From positions 9,176,001-9,240,000 of the forward strand of contig CM082597.2 in assembly GCA_040954595.2 (NCBI GenBank): a stretch of 64,000 nucleotides of DNA, read 5' to 3'. Position numbers and translations under genes: made by a program. How positions within the stretch are numbered: the stretch's first letter is position 1; each line of letters starts with the position of its first letter. Under the pieces are notes generated by a model. The model worked only from the letters and a program-made list of their open reading frames with translations. It made no database searches and was not told the origin of the DNA. The stretch is from Balanoglossus misakiensis (lineage: Eukaryota > Hemichordata). Shown here one piece after another: positions 33,743 to 45,411 of this stretch.

Positions 33743-34090
33743 ACAATACAGCTTGATCAGATCCTGAATGCAGACTGGGGCAAGACGGTTTTCAGTTCTA
33801 TTTGTAGTCAAGTCTGCACTGACTGGCAACCAATGGAGACTACAAAGAACTGGTGACAGAGTCTCATTTAGCAGATAACTTTGTCTTGTGATACCCACTA
33901 TCTCAAGTTCAATATCAATATGTGAAGTGCAAGATGGAAACGTATGGAGGGGGCGGGCTAGATACAGGCAACAGGGCAAAACCAATGTTCATGTTAAAAT
34001 ACAGCAAAGTTCCTCTCTTGTTTCCAAGGCACTCAGTACTTGAAAGGTCAGGGAAAGTGATACAGATTTAACAACTCTGGTTTCTGAAAC
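33743..34090 (-). pseudogene. LINE ORF2 C-terminal fragment
   Basis: The minus strand encodes S-L-H-W-L-P-V, then A-P-V-C-I-Q-D-L-I and G-R-S-L-Y, the typical tail of many LINE ORF2 proteins (L-H-W-L-P-V...L-x-D-L-I). The same sequence appears on the plus strand at 61,460-61,830. It is a 5'-truncated dead copy. Confidence 0.65.
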
Positions 34091-34151
34091 ACTTTTATCT
34101 TTAGGCTAACAAAAAACACATCATGTAAACACAGTATTCCTTTTATTATAT

Positions 34152-34252
34152 AATTAAGCAATAAAACACCCCCAGCCATGGTATACCACGAGATTTTGAC
34201 CAGTTCACGACATATACGCACGAGCGATAGCGAGTGCGTATATGGAGATAAC
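34152..34252. repeat. Copy of the CACCCCCAGCC foldback family
   Basis: GCAATAAAACACCCCCAGCC, GGTATACCAC and GATTTTGACCAGTTCA match the arm of the hairpin at 60,355-60,465. The second arm is replaced by a GCACGAGCGATAGCGAGTGC hairpin. Confidence 0.55.
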
Positions 34253-34257
34253 TTGAC

Positions 34258-35598
34258 TGATTGGCTGTTTCCTGTGCATCAATACTGACTCAAATGAAAG
34301 TAAGTATTTATGCATACATCTTTTTTTGTGTAAATGCGACCTCTGCTTCAACACTCTTGTAATGAACTAATCTATCATCAAATAACTTCACAAGTATGTA
34401 CAAACTTCAAAAAGGATAACAATTATCACCACAGTGCTGCACAATAAAAACGAGAGCAAATGCAGATAACAGAACAATTCGGATAATCAACATCCTACTG
34501 TAGTTTGAATTATTTTACAAATTAGGAAATCAAACTTTCTCCGAAGGGGGTTCACACATGAAAAATCAACTACATTCACCATCTAAAAACTACCTACTCT
34601 CAAATGTATAATTCACTACATGAAAGATTATACATTATGCCACTAGAAATTACACCCTAGGCATAAAACAGAATGAAAAATGTATCTGTTGCCTGTATAT
34701 CAATGTACCCAGCTGTATGAATAAGTTCACTGATGTGCATATAAATAGTTCCATTGATGACTGTCTTTAGTTGGCAAAATCCAACGATGGTCGACGAAAT
34801 TTCCAAAAGTCAGAGTTCAGGAAATCAACGACGATAATCGGCGAGACCCTCAGAATGGCAGCAGACCGTCGTAGACTCGCAGTAATCCAAGGCAAAGCCT
34901 CAGCTACTGAACTGCAGCTATGCAGGACTGTACAGACTGTACTGACAACCTGATGTACATGACATGCTGACAATGTTCATAGCAACAGATCAGCAGGTCG
35001 CTGGCTGAACACGAATATTGGTCAAAATACTATTCTATTCTTCTGAAACTACTTGAACACAACAAACAATAAGTCCGATCCGTATACTACTACTGGGCTT
35101 CAACTCTTATCGACGACGAGCATCAATCATCGGCAATAGTTCATCAAATCTCCCTCGAACACGATCCTCATGGAGGCAGCCATTTTGGATATTATTCGTG
35201 TTTACGTCCGAACCATTTCGGAGCAACTTCGGGTGAATCCGGAAAGTCATGAACTCAACCTGGATCAAAATAAAAGTTCCTGATTAGCTCAAAATTAAAA
35301 GGTCATCTCAAAACATCTCACATCGACACTTTGTCCATCTTGTTCTAGGAACATTAATGACTCAGCATATGAATTCTGGGCCAGCTTTACTGACGAAATC
35401 TCTTGGAAATTTTAGAGTGATGGTATCGCATATGACACGTGTACACAGTTATTCTCCAATACAGAGATTGTGGGGCGTGGATAATTATAATCTAGCTAGG
35501 GGGTTTTGTGTTGTAACTAGCGTCCCCTTGAATGAAGTTACTTACATAAAGTGAACAATGGTGATTTGGTGTAAAGGAAAGCTAAGTTTAAAAATATA
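34258..35598 (-). repeat. Block A, LTR-related repeat (inverted copy of A')
   Basis: It is the reverse complement of 45,614-46,939 over about 1.3 kb with scattered changes, for example AGTCAGAGTTCAGGAAATCA here. A' in turn starts like the Gypsy LTRs (see 45,412), so A is probably a minus-strand solo or partial LTR whose first 200 bp are replaced by repeat X. It carries no ORF above 65 codons. Confidence 0.7.
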
Positions 35599-35945
35599 GC
35601 TGCAAGCAGCAATAGCGGGCCCAAGCCAACATAGCACATAGCAACATAGCAATAAGCATATCTGCTCTGGATACCAAGATATGGTAAAGTAGGTCCAAGG
35701 TCACCTGAGTTCATGCGAAATTTGGGCAAGGAGTTTTGACCCTATACTGGTCAATGTTCAACAAAAACCAAACCTATATCCCTATTGGTTAGCCTGGAAT
35801 TAGGTATGCACATAATTAATGAGTAGGCAGGTGTCACAGGTGACCCCCAATTTTGCCTTTTCAATTTTAGTCCCAGCCCTCCAAACGCCAAGTCTGTACC
35901 TGCTCTGGATGCCAAGATATGGTAAAGTAGGTCAAAGGTCACATG
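35599..35945 (-). repeat. Repeat X, single copy
   Basis: GCTGCAAGCAGCAATAGCGG starts it, followed by AGGTCACCTGAG, CAGGTGTCACAGGTGACC and GCCAAGTCTGTACC, as at 28,985-29,530. Confidence 0.75.
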
Positions 35946-36352
35946 GCAAATTGTTGTTGGAATCAATCTCAATCTCCCACATCTATGGCTTCAAAGAGCA
36001 ACGCACCTTAATCTATTCAGTTGGATGATATTTTACTGCAAATGGATAATGAACACATCAGAATTGCATGGACACAACCCAGCAAAAAACTCACCACCAC
36101 TCTGCAAATACATTTCTTATGTAGATACTATGAGTCTGGTTGTTATCAGGATTTGATGGACACAAATAATTTCACCTTGTATCGTCGAACTGGGTCTGGT
36201 GGAAGAGAAAAAATGCTGATTTTATTGACTTCCAAATGTCTCTACATTTTGATGTTTGTAGCAGTATATACACTCATGTCTTCGCTGGTGATACACTAAC
36301 AATTACTTCACAATACAACCTGTGTTTAACATCACATAAATCATGAGCTTAC
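35946..36352 (+). repeat. Block B (inverted copy of B')
   Basis: It matches the reverse complement of 47,763-48,400, except that B' has a palindromic insertion at 48,060-48,222. It reads L-D-D-I-L-L-Q and F-L-C-R-Y-Y-E-S-G-C-Y-Q-D in one frame. The conserved frame hints at a former exon or transposon ORF, but I recognise no family. Confidence 0.6.
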
Positions 36353-36355
36353 TAA

Positions 36356-37316
36356 GGGACTGGTCGGTTGCTTCAGCCGTGGGGGTGGATTATAGGGGAG
36401 GGGATCACCCTGTTTTGGAAGTGGGTGACGGGTGGGGGTCACCAAGTGACCTTGTTTTGGGAATGCTGAATGAGGGACTGAACAATTGCTTTTGAGTCCA
36501 CAAAAATACAGTTTTGAGAAAATTATCTAATGTGGGAGGGGTCAACCACCCCCTTGAATCTTGGCAGTACAGAGCGGGCTACTTGTCTCGCCCCTAGTCT
36601 ACCGATGTTGAGTTTGAAGGGCAAAGGTAAAATTTGTCCTCCCCAACATTATTGTGTTGATTTGCTTTTGAGTTCATTAAAATTCAGTTTTGAGCTCTGA
36701 ATTTTACAAAATTTTCTATCGTGGGAGGGGGACACCCCTCCGACCCTCCAACACCCACCCCCTTCACTTCTCTTGATTTACTATGTCTGCCAACTATTGT
36801 AATGACTTGTATTTTTTATTTATTCAGGTCTAATTTTAATTATTTCAATTTATATATACATGCAAATTGTCATTGTAATGAATTCTCCACCAGCAGAATG
36901 TATTTACATTTGGCCCCCCCCCCCACCTGCCAATAAAAAAACAACCACATACATGTATTGCTTCCTACACCCCTGTTCTTATATCTAGTGCATGGAAAGC
37001 TATTACAACTTGTCAGCTGAAGTAGTATAGTTTCAGTGGATAAAAATAGCTCATAACTTGTAAACAAAGAATATTTGCAGGTGTTATCATGAAAGACATT
37101 GCAACAGATTTTATCTACACACACATATACACATAGATCTGATATACATGTATATACATGTACATATACACACTCAAACAAACACAAATCGGTGGGGGTC
37201 ACAAAAAAATTGAATGTTGTGGGGGGGGGGGGGTCAGTCATTTTTTGTTATCCACAATATACCTGTAACCAGTATAATTTACCAATCCCCCCAGGCTTAA
37301 GAAACTGACCAGTCCC
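36356..37316. mobile_element. Harbinger-like element 1 (TAA target)
   Basis: GGGACTGGTC at the left and GACCAGTCCC at the right are exact inverted ends, flanked by TAA at 36,353-36,355 and 37,317-37,319. The 961 bp inside hold long C/G runs, repeated ACTCAAAAG-like or GAGTTC phrases and a CA/TA microsatellite near 37,110-37,180, and no transposase. TWA target duplications are typical of PIF/Harbinger elements, so this is a likely non-autonomous member. Confidence 0.75.
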
Positions 37317-37588
37317 TAATGAGGTGATGAGTGATCCGAACACAGAGACTTGAAATACAGGCCGTGTATTGGCGATCGCCTAGGCTACAGCTCCAAAGCG
37401 ACTGTGACTGAGTGAATGGTCAACAACATTGCAAACCGGAAGTATCGATATCCGTTTTGCTTTGTAAACGCGTTTTTGGAATCATACGCGGAGGCAGAGC
37501 AAACAAATCTCACCTGAACGCAGACTGATGTCGCCACTCCCACGAACAGCTATAGAATATAAGGTTTCACGACAGTAAACCATGGTTA

Positions 37589-38754
37589 GGGACCGTTCAG
37601 TTTTTACGGCAGGGGGGGGGCGGCAAGTTTGTGTCATCGGTTTTCAAAATCAGGCCGACCCCCCCCCCCCCTTCACCCAGGACAAAAAAATGATGACCCC
37701 CCTTTGACAAGACCCAAAAATATGATGACCCCCCCCCCCACGCCGAAAACATTCGCCGTCCTGATCCTATGTATACACTGTATGCAATAAAGGGAATGGG
37801 GCTCCTCACCCCTCAATTATAATTTTTTTAAAGTAATTGAATTATTTAATAATATTGTTGCAATAAAGAAATCTATGAACAAAATAAAATGACAATTCAA
37901 TACAATAGTTGCTAGAATTGGTAAAACAAGAAAAGTGGCGAGGGTGGGCTTGGGAGGGGGTGTCCCCCTCCCACATAAGAAAATTTTGTAAAATATGGTG
38001 CACAAAGTTGCATTTTAATGAACTCAAAAGCTAATAAAGTCAATGTTAGGCAGGACGAATTTTGATTTTGCCACTCCACTCAAAGTAAGCATAGGGGTGG
38101 GGTGGGGAATAAGTCTGCCCTGGTACACTAGACAAACCAGCGGATAAATGATATGTTGCATAGAATGTAGGGGGTGAGAAAATTTTGTAAAATATGTAGC
38201 TCAAAGTTGCATTTTTATGAACTCAAAAGCAAATTCATCTCAATGTTTGGGAGGACCAATTTTGTTTTTTGCCATTCCACTCAAAGTTAGGAGATTTGGC
38301 GTCATCTTCGTCATGACATCATTTATAAAACTTCCAGCATATAGAAGATGCAGCACGAAACTATCAGTTATGCAAAATGGTTTAAACGTTTATTCTCCTT
38401 TATGTATAAACTTTGTTAAAAATTATCATCAGTGGGTTTGGGGTGGCAAGCACTCTGCCCTGGTAGAATAGTCAAACCAGCAAAAATCGATATGTTGCAA
38501 AGAATGTAGGGGGTGGGTGTGGGAGGGTGTGTCCCCCTCCCACATTAGAAACTTTTGTAAAATAAAGGGCGCGAAACTGCAATTTTGTGGACTCAAAAGC
38601 AAAAGTTTGGTGGCAAAAGTATGTGACCCCCCCCCCTAAACGTTTAAAAAAAACAGATGACCCCCTCCCCCTTTTGGACTTCAAAATTCAAGTGACCCCC
38701 CCCCCCCCCTGGATTTTGCCGCCGCCCCCCCGGCCGTAAAAACTGAACGGTCCC
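37589..38754. mobile_element. Harbinger-like element 2 (TTA target)
   Basis: The ends GGGACCGTTCAGTTTTTACG and CGTAAAAACTGAACGGTCCC are exact inverted repeats, flanked by TTA at 37,586-37,588 and 38,755-38,757. Inside are several C-runs of ten or more, ATGATGACCCCC repeats, and three diverged copies of an AACTCAAAAGC/GTTGCATTTT unit. No transposase ORF is present. Another copy of its left end begins at 63,801. Confidence 0.82.
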
Positions 38755-38757
38755 TTA

Positions 38758-39551
38758 GGTCAGACCAATAATAAGCGACAGTCACCATTTTCCCATTCCC
38801 GTGATTCGATTCGGTTGCATGAGGGCGCACTGTGCGCCAAGCGCAGGAAGAACACAACGTCAAACAAAACGTGCTTCTTTTGTTTTTATGCGTGTTACGT
38901 TGTCCATGTGTCCAATGGTTCATTGACCAGGTGAACCTCACTTTTATTCCTTTGTTTTAGCACACCGCGTGACCAGGTGTCAATGAATTATGTATTTTAG
39001 TCGTATAAAAGACGTCAGTACAGTGCCACGTCGCCTCGGTGCTATTTGTACAAGGTTTCTATGCCACGTTGTCTCCACATTGATAAGTTGACATCCGACC
39101 TCGTGCTTATTACCTACATGTGGTCCAGTCACCGTCATCAAGGATTCTTGTTGTATCCCGATGGATGCTTTGTTCCAGTGGTCTTTCAAGAAAGTAGTGT
39201 TCTTGAAGTATTGGAGATCCGTGAGTACACCACATGTGAACCGACCTGGATCCGGTCTTTGCAGCTTCGTATGCGGGGTTTTCTTTGTGGACTATTCTAG
39301 ACTTTCGAGAACTTGAATGTCTGTATTGTGGACCCTCTGATTACGCCACCCTGTGTGAACCCGTCCTCGAACTGGAAATTTATGGAGGTTTCCTTCTGCT
39401 CTAACTCGTCAGGACAATATTGTGAGGTAATACGTGATTGTTCCTTGAAAACTTTAACGATAGAAATATTACATGCAAATTCCCTGGACCGGTATTAATT
39501 GTCAGTCTATTATCTTTTGGTGGAATGTTGAAGTTTCTGTTGGTCGTTTAA
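38758..39551. other. No supported gene; isolated TATA-like box
   Basis: CGTATAAAAGACG at 39,002-39,014 is a good TATA-box match, and an 84-codon ORF follows at 39,046-39,300, but neither a domain nor a splice context supports a gene. Confidence 0.35.
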
Positions 39552-39991
39552 ACCCCGGTGCGGAAAGGCCAGGGGTTCGGATTAACGTGTGTTTGTATAG
39601 TTGTTTATTTGGGAGTGGTCGTCGTGCATAATGACTGTGTAATTGCTCTCATGCACACCGAAAATAATTGAACACTTCACACTTCCACGCGATTGACAAC
39701 TGTTTGAATGGCGTGGTTATTGTTTCCCAGGGACGCTTCTGAAAAGCACTGAAACCAGATTTCTCCCAAAATCATCGTTGTTTCAAAAGCTCGTGTACTT
39801 TTTCGTCGATAACTTTATGTTGTGTGTGTTTATAAAGCCAACTACTGTCGTTGTGTGGTGTAATTCTTTATTCTTGGACCTGTTTGGGCCGATTTTCATA
39901 GAGCCAAGATCGTTGGTGTTGTCTGTTGTCAGTCAAACGGCATTAAGATTCGCCACTGATTTGGGGGGGTCTTTATACCCCGCACCGGGGT
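39552..39991. mobile_element. TTAA-flanked element with ACCCCGGTGCGG ends
   Basis: ACCCCGGTGCGG at the left and CCGCACCGGGGT at the right are exact 12-bp inverted ends, with TTAA at 39,548-39,551 and 39,992-39,995. The 440 bp inside have no domain-bearing ORF. It is a further TTAA-targeting MITE family. Confidence 0.78.
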
Positions 39992-39995
39992 TTAA

Positions 39996-40714
39996 ATGGT
40001 CACCGTTAGACAGAATATGTTTTCAACATATGGTTGTACTTATTAATTTTATATTTTTCAAGTTAATTAAATAAGACTATTTAATGAATAATATGCGTGT
40101 ATGTGAAATTTGTTTGACCGTTATTCTGTCAAAATAGTTTCTTAACAAGCTTTATTATATGTCTTTTTTCACGTGCCCATGTATAGTCTATGGGGAAAAG
40201 CGCCCTCACATCCGTGCAGTTTTTTTTTGCTTCTCACGCGTTCAATATCCGGATCTAGTTTTGTGTTTATTGCGCGAGATTCGAAAGTTGTCGTTGCTAC
40301 ATTCTGAATTATTTTTTTTGGTGCGGTGTCAGTGACTAGTGCACTTGCAGTGTGTGTATGTCCTATGCCGCTACCGAACCCCATCATCTCCCGTAATCGC
40401 TGCATGTTGTAGAGCTTTATTTGGAAATATGAATAGTAAAATTGATTATTTGATCTGATTAATGTGTGACTGTCGGCGTCGATCGTCGCGAAGAAAAAAT
40501 AATGTTTTGCTCGCGCTCGGCTCTGTGCAATAGAATGTAAACAAATGACATCGTGCATATCAATCCGCAAGAACTGGATGAATGCGCCTCTATGCTACGG
40601 GATAGATCATTTCAAAACGATAGATAAACACGTAATATTTACATTCCAAAATATTACAGAATGTGTATTTTATTAGATTCTTGTAGATTATCGTTCAATA
40701 AGGCATATGATAAA
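39996..40714. other. No feature recognised
   Basis: Mixed sequence with short ORFs that have no domain or splice context. Confidence 0.4.
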
Positions 40715-40821
40715 ACCTTTACGGCCCTGATACGGGTTTTGCGGCCTGCGGTCGGGCGCTTCCGCCGTACGACCTCGGGCCGCAAAACCCGTATCAGGGC
40801 CGTAAAGATTAGAAAGGTTTA
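40715..40821. repeat. Hairpin element with CGGCCCTGATACGGG arms
   Basis: ACGGCCCTGATACGGGTTTT and GCGGCC are mirrored exactly by GGCCGCAAAACCCGTATCAG and GGCCGT. AAACCTTT and AAAGGTTT lie just outside. The central loop is GC-rich. The near-perfect arms indicate a recent foldback element. Confidence 0.8.
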
Positions 40822-42517
40822 GTTACACGTAAATACACGTACGTCTGACGGCGGGCAGTGGCGTTCGCGTATGTGTAGCGACGCGTGAATTTTGCGGTTT
40901 AGTTGTCCGTTTTGAATAACAAAAATATTTAAAATCAATAGAAAATTCGAATATTTTTCACTTAAATAATTTTTGTGTGTGATGAATATTCTCTAAGATC
41001 ACCACCCTTGCAATAAGTTTCTTGACTGCAGTGGAAATATGGTGTAGTGAAGTTTTCCGATGTCCTTGTGGAGGCGTCCACTGAAAACTTAGCATATGAA
41101 TAATTTATTGCGTGTGAAGTTAACGTGTAGCGTGAGTGAACGCGTACCAAGTCATCGGGTCGCGCGCATCGAAACCATCAGCTCAGGCCGAATTCGTAAC
41201 TCAACTCGGTACCGAAACTCTCGCTCTGAGCTAGCTGTAGTACGCTGCTGTACCGTTGGGGGGGGGGGGGTCTGCGCGTCATTTCTAAAACTCGGTTTAT
41301 TTCGTCGCCATTGCATTCTCTCAATTGGGCTGTACTTTTCTTCACGACCGGATTATTGGCGATGATTACGTATCGGAAACGTTTTTTTAATAGATATTTT
41401 AATTTACGACTTGCTCCTACATTACCAGGGCTCCCTTTCGGTTTCCGGTGATCATTCAATTGTGGGGTGGACACATTGTCAATACCGTACAAAATCGCCC
41501 CTTTGTGAGTTTCACTGACTAGATCGTTCAGGATTGAACATTGGAAAGTTACTTTCCGTAACAAAAAAATTAGCAAAGGCAAGCCAGCGACGTGTGTTTT
41601 TGGAGTTACACGGCCTCCACAATGTAGTACGCAGGTCTACAGCGAAGTCCTGCTCTTCAAAATCGGATCGATATTTCAGCAGATCTAGGCTTATGGAAAC
41701 ACCTTGAAGAAAACATGTTCCACTTGGAGACTGGCCGAATGTACGATCGGGTAAATTCGGCAACAAATCCGACAACCCGGCGATAACTGTCGGCTAGCTT
41801 CCACAAAGTCACGTGCTTGTCCGAGTGGAAGGACCATCACCATTTTACTAATGGGTGGGTCAGGTATGAAGTCCGAACGAGAATGAATTTCACCTTTACA
41901 CATTCTAAAACAGTTATGTGAAACATCGTAATCTGTCATATATAGATAATATTCCATGGTTTTCATTTCACCGTCAAGTAATTACTCTATACGTATGTCC
42001 CAACATGGTAATTTTTGAAAGTTTGGGCATAGTCACAGTATCCAACAAAATGGGCTTGTTTGTAAGCGAAGAGCGAACACTCGAAGCTTTGTCCGATGAC
42101 TGACTTTATTCCACAACTGCACTTTGTTTGAGTGGACGCTCGTTTTGTCGTGGAAAACCACTGCTCGATGATGTGTTTTATCAGAAATAAAATATCATGT
42201 CGCAAAATAGGGGACTGGGTATTTTTCCAACTCCAACTGACTGTACGGAAACAGTTCCAGAAAGGTTTTATCAACATTCATTGTAACCACCTATGCGGTC
42301 ACCAATCGGCGGTCCTTGGACGTGTACTGTATCTTTCCTTGGCGTGTTCTGTGTCAGTAAAATTAATGCATGGTAACGGAAAAAATGACACGCACAATTT
42401 GCCGAGTTTTATTCATCAGGCTACAAAGTTTGAGTTTTTATTTTCTTCAAGTTTCTCTATCGTATAATATCTGCATAAGGATCAACATTGTTGCAAATCT
42501 TGTTACCACCCCATTGT
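40822..42517. other. No supported gene
   Basis: It includes a G-run at 41,261. Several overlapping minus-strand ORFs between 41,178 and 42,277 (up to 134 codons) read like a decayed coding segment in changing frames, but I recognise no family or splice pattern. Confidence 0.35.
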
Positions 42518-42590
42518 ATCAGCCACAGGTCGCGCCGCGCAGTTGAGAGCTCAAGCGCTCTCAACTACTGCGCAACCTGTGGAATCAGCC
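42518..42590. repeat. Short palindrome
   Basis: ATCAGCCACAGGTCGCG and CAGTTGAGAGC are mirrored by GCTCTCAACT, CTGCGCAACCTGTG and ATCAG. It is a compact hairpin of about 70 bp. Confidence 0.6.
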
Positions 42591-43164
42591 TGATAAAATA
42601 AGGTGTCTCATTTAATTTAGACGCGCGTTGCCACTGCAGTGAATTTTCAGTGTTATTCAAATCTTGCCGAACTGATAATTCTTTCTTTTGTTATTATAAT
42701 CCCAACCAGGACGTGTTGCATTGAACTGAATATTTTGTCTAATTATAGGCTAGAGTGCATGAGCAGTGGGTTTATTCTGGATTTTTCTGGATGCTAATTA
42801 TCATACTCGCATGCGCAGATGCCACTCTGTCCGTTAGTGGCATTTGAATTCGAAGACGGCATCTTTTCTTTGTCTTTCAGTTTGGAAACATGGACGGCGG
42901 CTGATCTCTGGTAAAACTGCGCGGTGGAAATGGTTATGGAGTGGTCAGCATTGGTCCCGGAGTGTAGCGCTGCGAATATGGTGACATTGTTCTGTGTTTT
43001 GTTGATTGTATGCGCTGTGCTGTATCGTCTTGTCACTGTTTTTCTTTGCAACCGGCGCGCCATGTAAACATTGTGCACAAACAAACAAGGGTACTTTGAG
43101 AAATACAAATGTCTGCATGGGTATAATATTTTGGTTTCAAAGGTGTGATGAGTAGTGTACTGTG

Positions 43165-43600
43165 AATTAAAGGGTTATGCCATGTGGTAAAGTGTTAACA
43201 AAGGGTATAGAAATGACAAGTGTGTGGTTAAATGGTTTTATGGTATAGTGAAACAAATGTGTACTTAAGGGTAATAATACCACGCGTGGTTACATATAAT
43301 TCTGTACAGAGGGTTAAGATGACTATAGTGAAAAAAAGTTGTAACGGCCGGGTTTTGCCACGTGGTAAAGTGTTAACAAAGGGTATTTAAAAGTGACTGG
43401 TGTGTGGTTTTATGGTCTAGTGAAAACAATGAATAAAGGGAAATTAATTAAATTATTCCACGTGGTTACATTAATTCTGTACAGAGGGCTAATAATAATA
43501 TGAGTTGGTGTGTTATGGGTTTAAAGTGTAGTGACAAAGAGGTGTAACCGGTAATGCCACATGGTCAAATTAAATGTGTTCAGGTTGTAAAGGGTAATGC
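43165..43600. repeat. Two and a half ~182-bp tandem repeats
   Basis: GTGGTAAAGTGTTAACAAAG at about 43,180 and 43,362, ACGTGGTTACAT or CGTGGTTACATA, and AATTCTGTACAGAGGG recur with a period of about 182 bp. A third, worn unit begins near 43,555. The array ends about 80 bp before a splice-acceptor-like site. Confidence 0.65.
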
Positions 43601-43685
43601 AGACAAGGGTGTGTAATATAGTTGTAATACAATTGTGTAATGATTATATAAATGTACGTTTAACATGTTCTTTTTTCTTTTATAG

Positions 43686-44211
43686 AAATTATTTTCGCAG
43701 TGCGCTCATGTGATTCGTCCGTGGATTTTCTCGCAACTTTCTCCGCGATCGTGTTCTTCGATGCCATTCGCTCGTCTGCATTTTCTTCGTCGCTCGTCGC
43801 CATTCGCTCGTCGCCAACGTGTTCGTCGCCATTCGCTCGTCGCCAATGTGTTCATCGCCATTCGCTCGTCGCCAATGTGTTCATCGCCATTCGCTCGTCG
43901 CCAATGTGTCCTTCGATGCCATTCGCTCGTCCGCATTTCTTCGTCGCTTGTCGCCATTCGCTCGTCGCCAATGTGTCCTTCGATGCCATTCGCTCGTCCG
44001 CATTTCTTCGTCGCTCGTCGCCATTCGCTCGTCGCCAACGTGTTCATCGCCATTCGCTCGTCGCCAATGTGTCCTTCGATGCCATTCGCTCGTCCGCATT
44101 TCTTCGTCGCTCGTCGCCATACACTCGCGTGTGTGTTTCCTTCGCCCCTCGTCACAATTCACTCGTTCATCGCAATTCATAAACAAATGAAAAACCAGCA
44201 AGACGATTCGG
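43686..44211 (+). CDS. Possible exon made of a 29-bp minisatellite
   Basis: A strong acceptor-like tract (TTCTTTTTTCTTTTATAG) ends at 43,685. From there to a weak donor-like G|GTTAGT at 44,212 the plus strand is open. The core is GCCATTCGCTCGTCGCCAAT plus GTGTTCATC (29 bp), with longer mixed units of about 66 bp. Since 29 is not a multiple of three, the repeat passes through all three frames and yields rotating peptides rich in Arg, Ser and Ala (A-I-R-S-S-P-M-C, P-F-A-R-R-Q-C-V, H-S-L-V-A-N-V-F). All three plus frames and two minus frames are open. A gene is possible, but the openness alone does not prove one. Confidence 0.3.
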
Positions 44212-44216
44212 GTTAG

Positions 44217-45411
44217 TTTGAGCCCCCAGCCTTTAATATTTGCATCAAACAATGGGGGAGAGGGCAGTGTTTCCTCATTTTATGTTTGGCTCGAGGTTTT
44301 TTCACGGTCCCTCAGGCGCGTAAACGAAGTTAGATTATCACACAGAATGTAATTATCTTGCATAAAAAAAGAACAAAACTTATATGGGGGAGAGATGGGA
44401 CCAAGAAGCTTTTGGTTTTTACCCATTAGGCACTTAATTAACTTAAAAATAATAATAATTAATTCCAGGGTAAAGCCGAAAGCTATTGCGTGCACCATCA
44501 ACAAACTATTTTGGCACTTTATATCAGTATGATGAGCAGATATTATTTCTGTTCATCATTTCAATTTGAATACTATGACACGTTTCAAATGGGTATGCAA
44601 GATTTATTACATCAGCAGTTAGCCACCTAGCCACACTTAGCTACACTATATATGAACAAATAATGAAATTAATTTACCCACAAGAGGTGTTCTTGGAGAA
44701 TGTTTACACATGGTCAGTTCGACTCTGTCAATGCCTAGGGTTGTAACATTAATCTTCATTATAGTTCATATATAGTGAATAAATTTATTCCAAATTCATT
44801 TGTTAAGTTCTTACTTTGTTCAAAATTTTAAAAACATCGTTTCCGTTAGGGGCTCAATGTTACCCTACTCGTCTTGCCCACTTTTCACATGATTCCAGTT
44901 CTTAACTACGCGAAAGATAACCTGGGGAAATTGCTGTCCACCAGTCGTGCTTCCAATTCAAGACAGAAAATTTACTAGTATTTTATGCGATTCAAAGCAA
45001 GGCATATTGCACAATTCACATAGAAAGTTTACTGTTGTGATTTTACCTCTTCAGGTCGACTAATAAAGATAGGCTGAAATCTTTGTTATGTGATGCAATA
45101 GGGCAAAACACTTTGGGGGGGGGGGGTTTCACACCATACTCATACTCGCTGCGTAGCACCAATGTTGGGTCTGGGTCGGTGTAGAAAAACCAATGTGGAC
45201 ACGCTAAGTGGGCACAGGGCTGACTTAGTTTGGGAGCATTCTATGTGAGTAAATATCCCATTTGTTTTCGTTTGTGTCGGCCACTTACCTGGAAACCACC
45301 TCATTTGATTTCTTGTTAATTGCATATTTGATCAGCAGATGCTAAAAAACTGACATGCCTACAAGCAACCATTGTCAAACACGAAAACAATCAAATTCAT
45401 TATATTATTTG
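44217..45411. other. No feature recognised
   Basis: AT-rich sequence with a G-run at 45,115 and no supported ORF, exon or repeat. Confidence 0.45.

Noticed and set aside
39002-39300. TATA box with an 84-codon ORF as a small gene
   Set aside because: A single TATA-like match and a short domain-free ORF are expected by chance in this base composition.
41178-42277. Overlapping minus-strand ORFs that might be a decayed gene
   Set aside because: The frames change repeatedly, and I could recognise no family, splice site or catalytic motif. Only mentioned as unresolved.
43748-44125. CRISPR-like array of 29-bp repeats
   Set aside because: The repeats are contiguous with no unique spacers, and the window is eukaryotic. 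It is a minisatellite.
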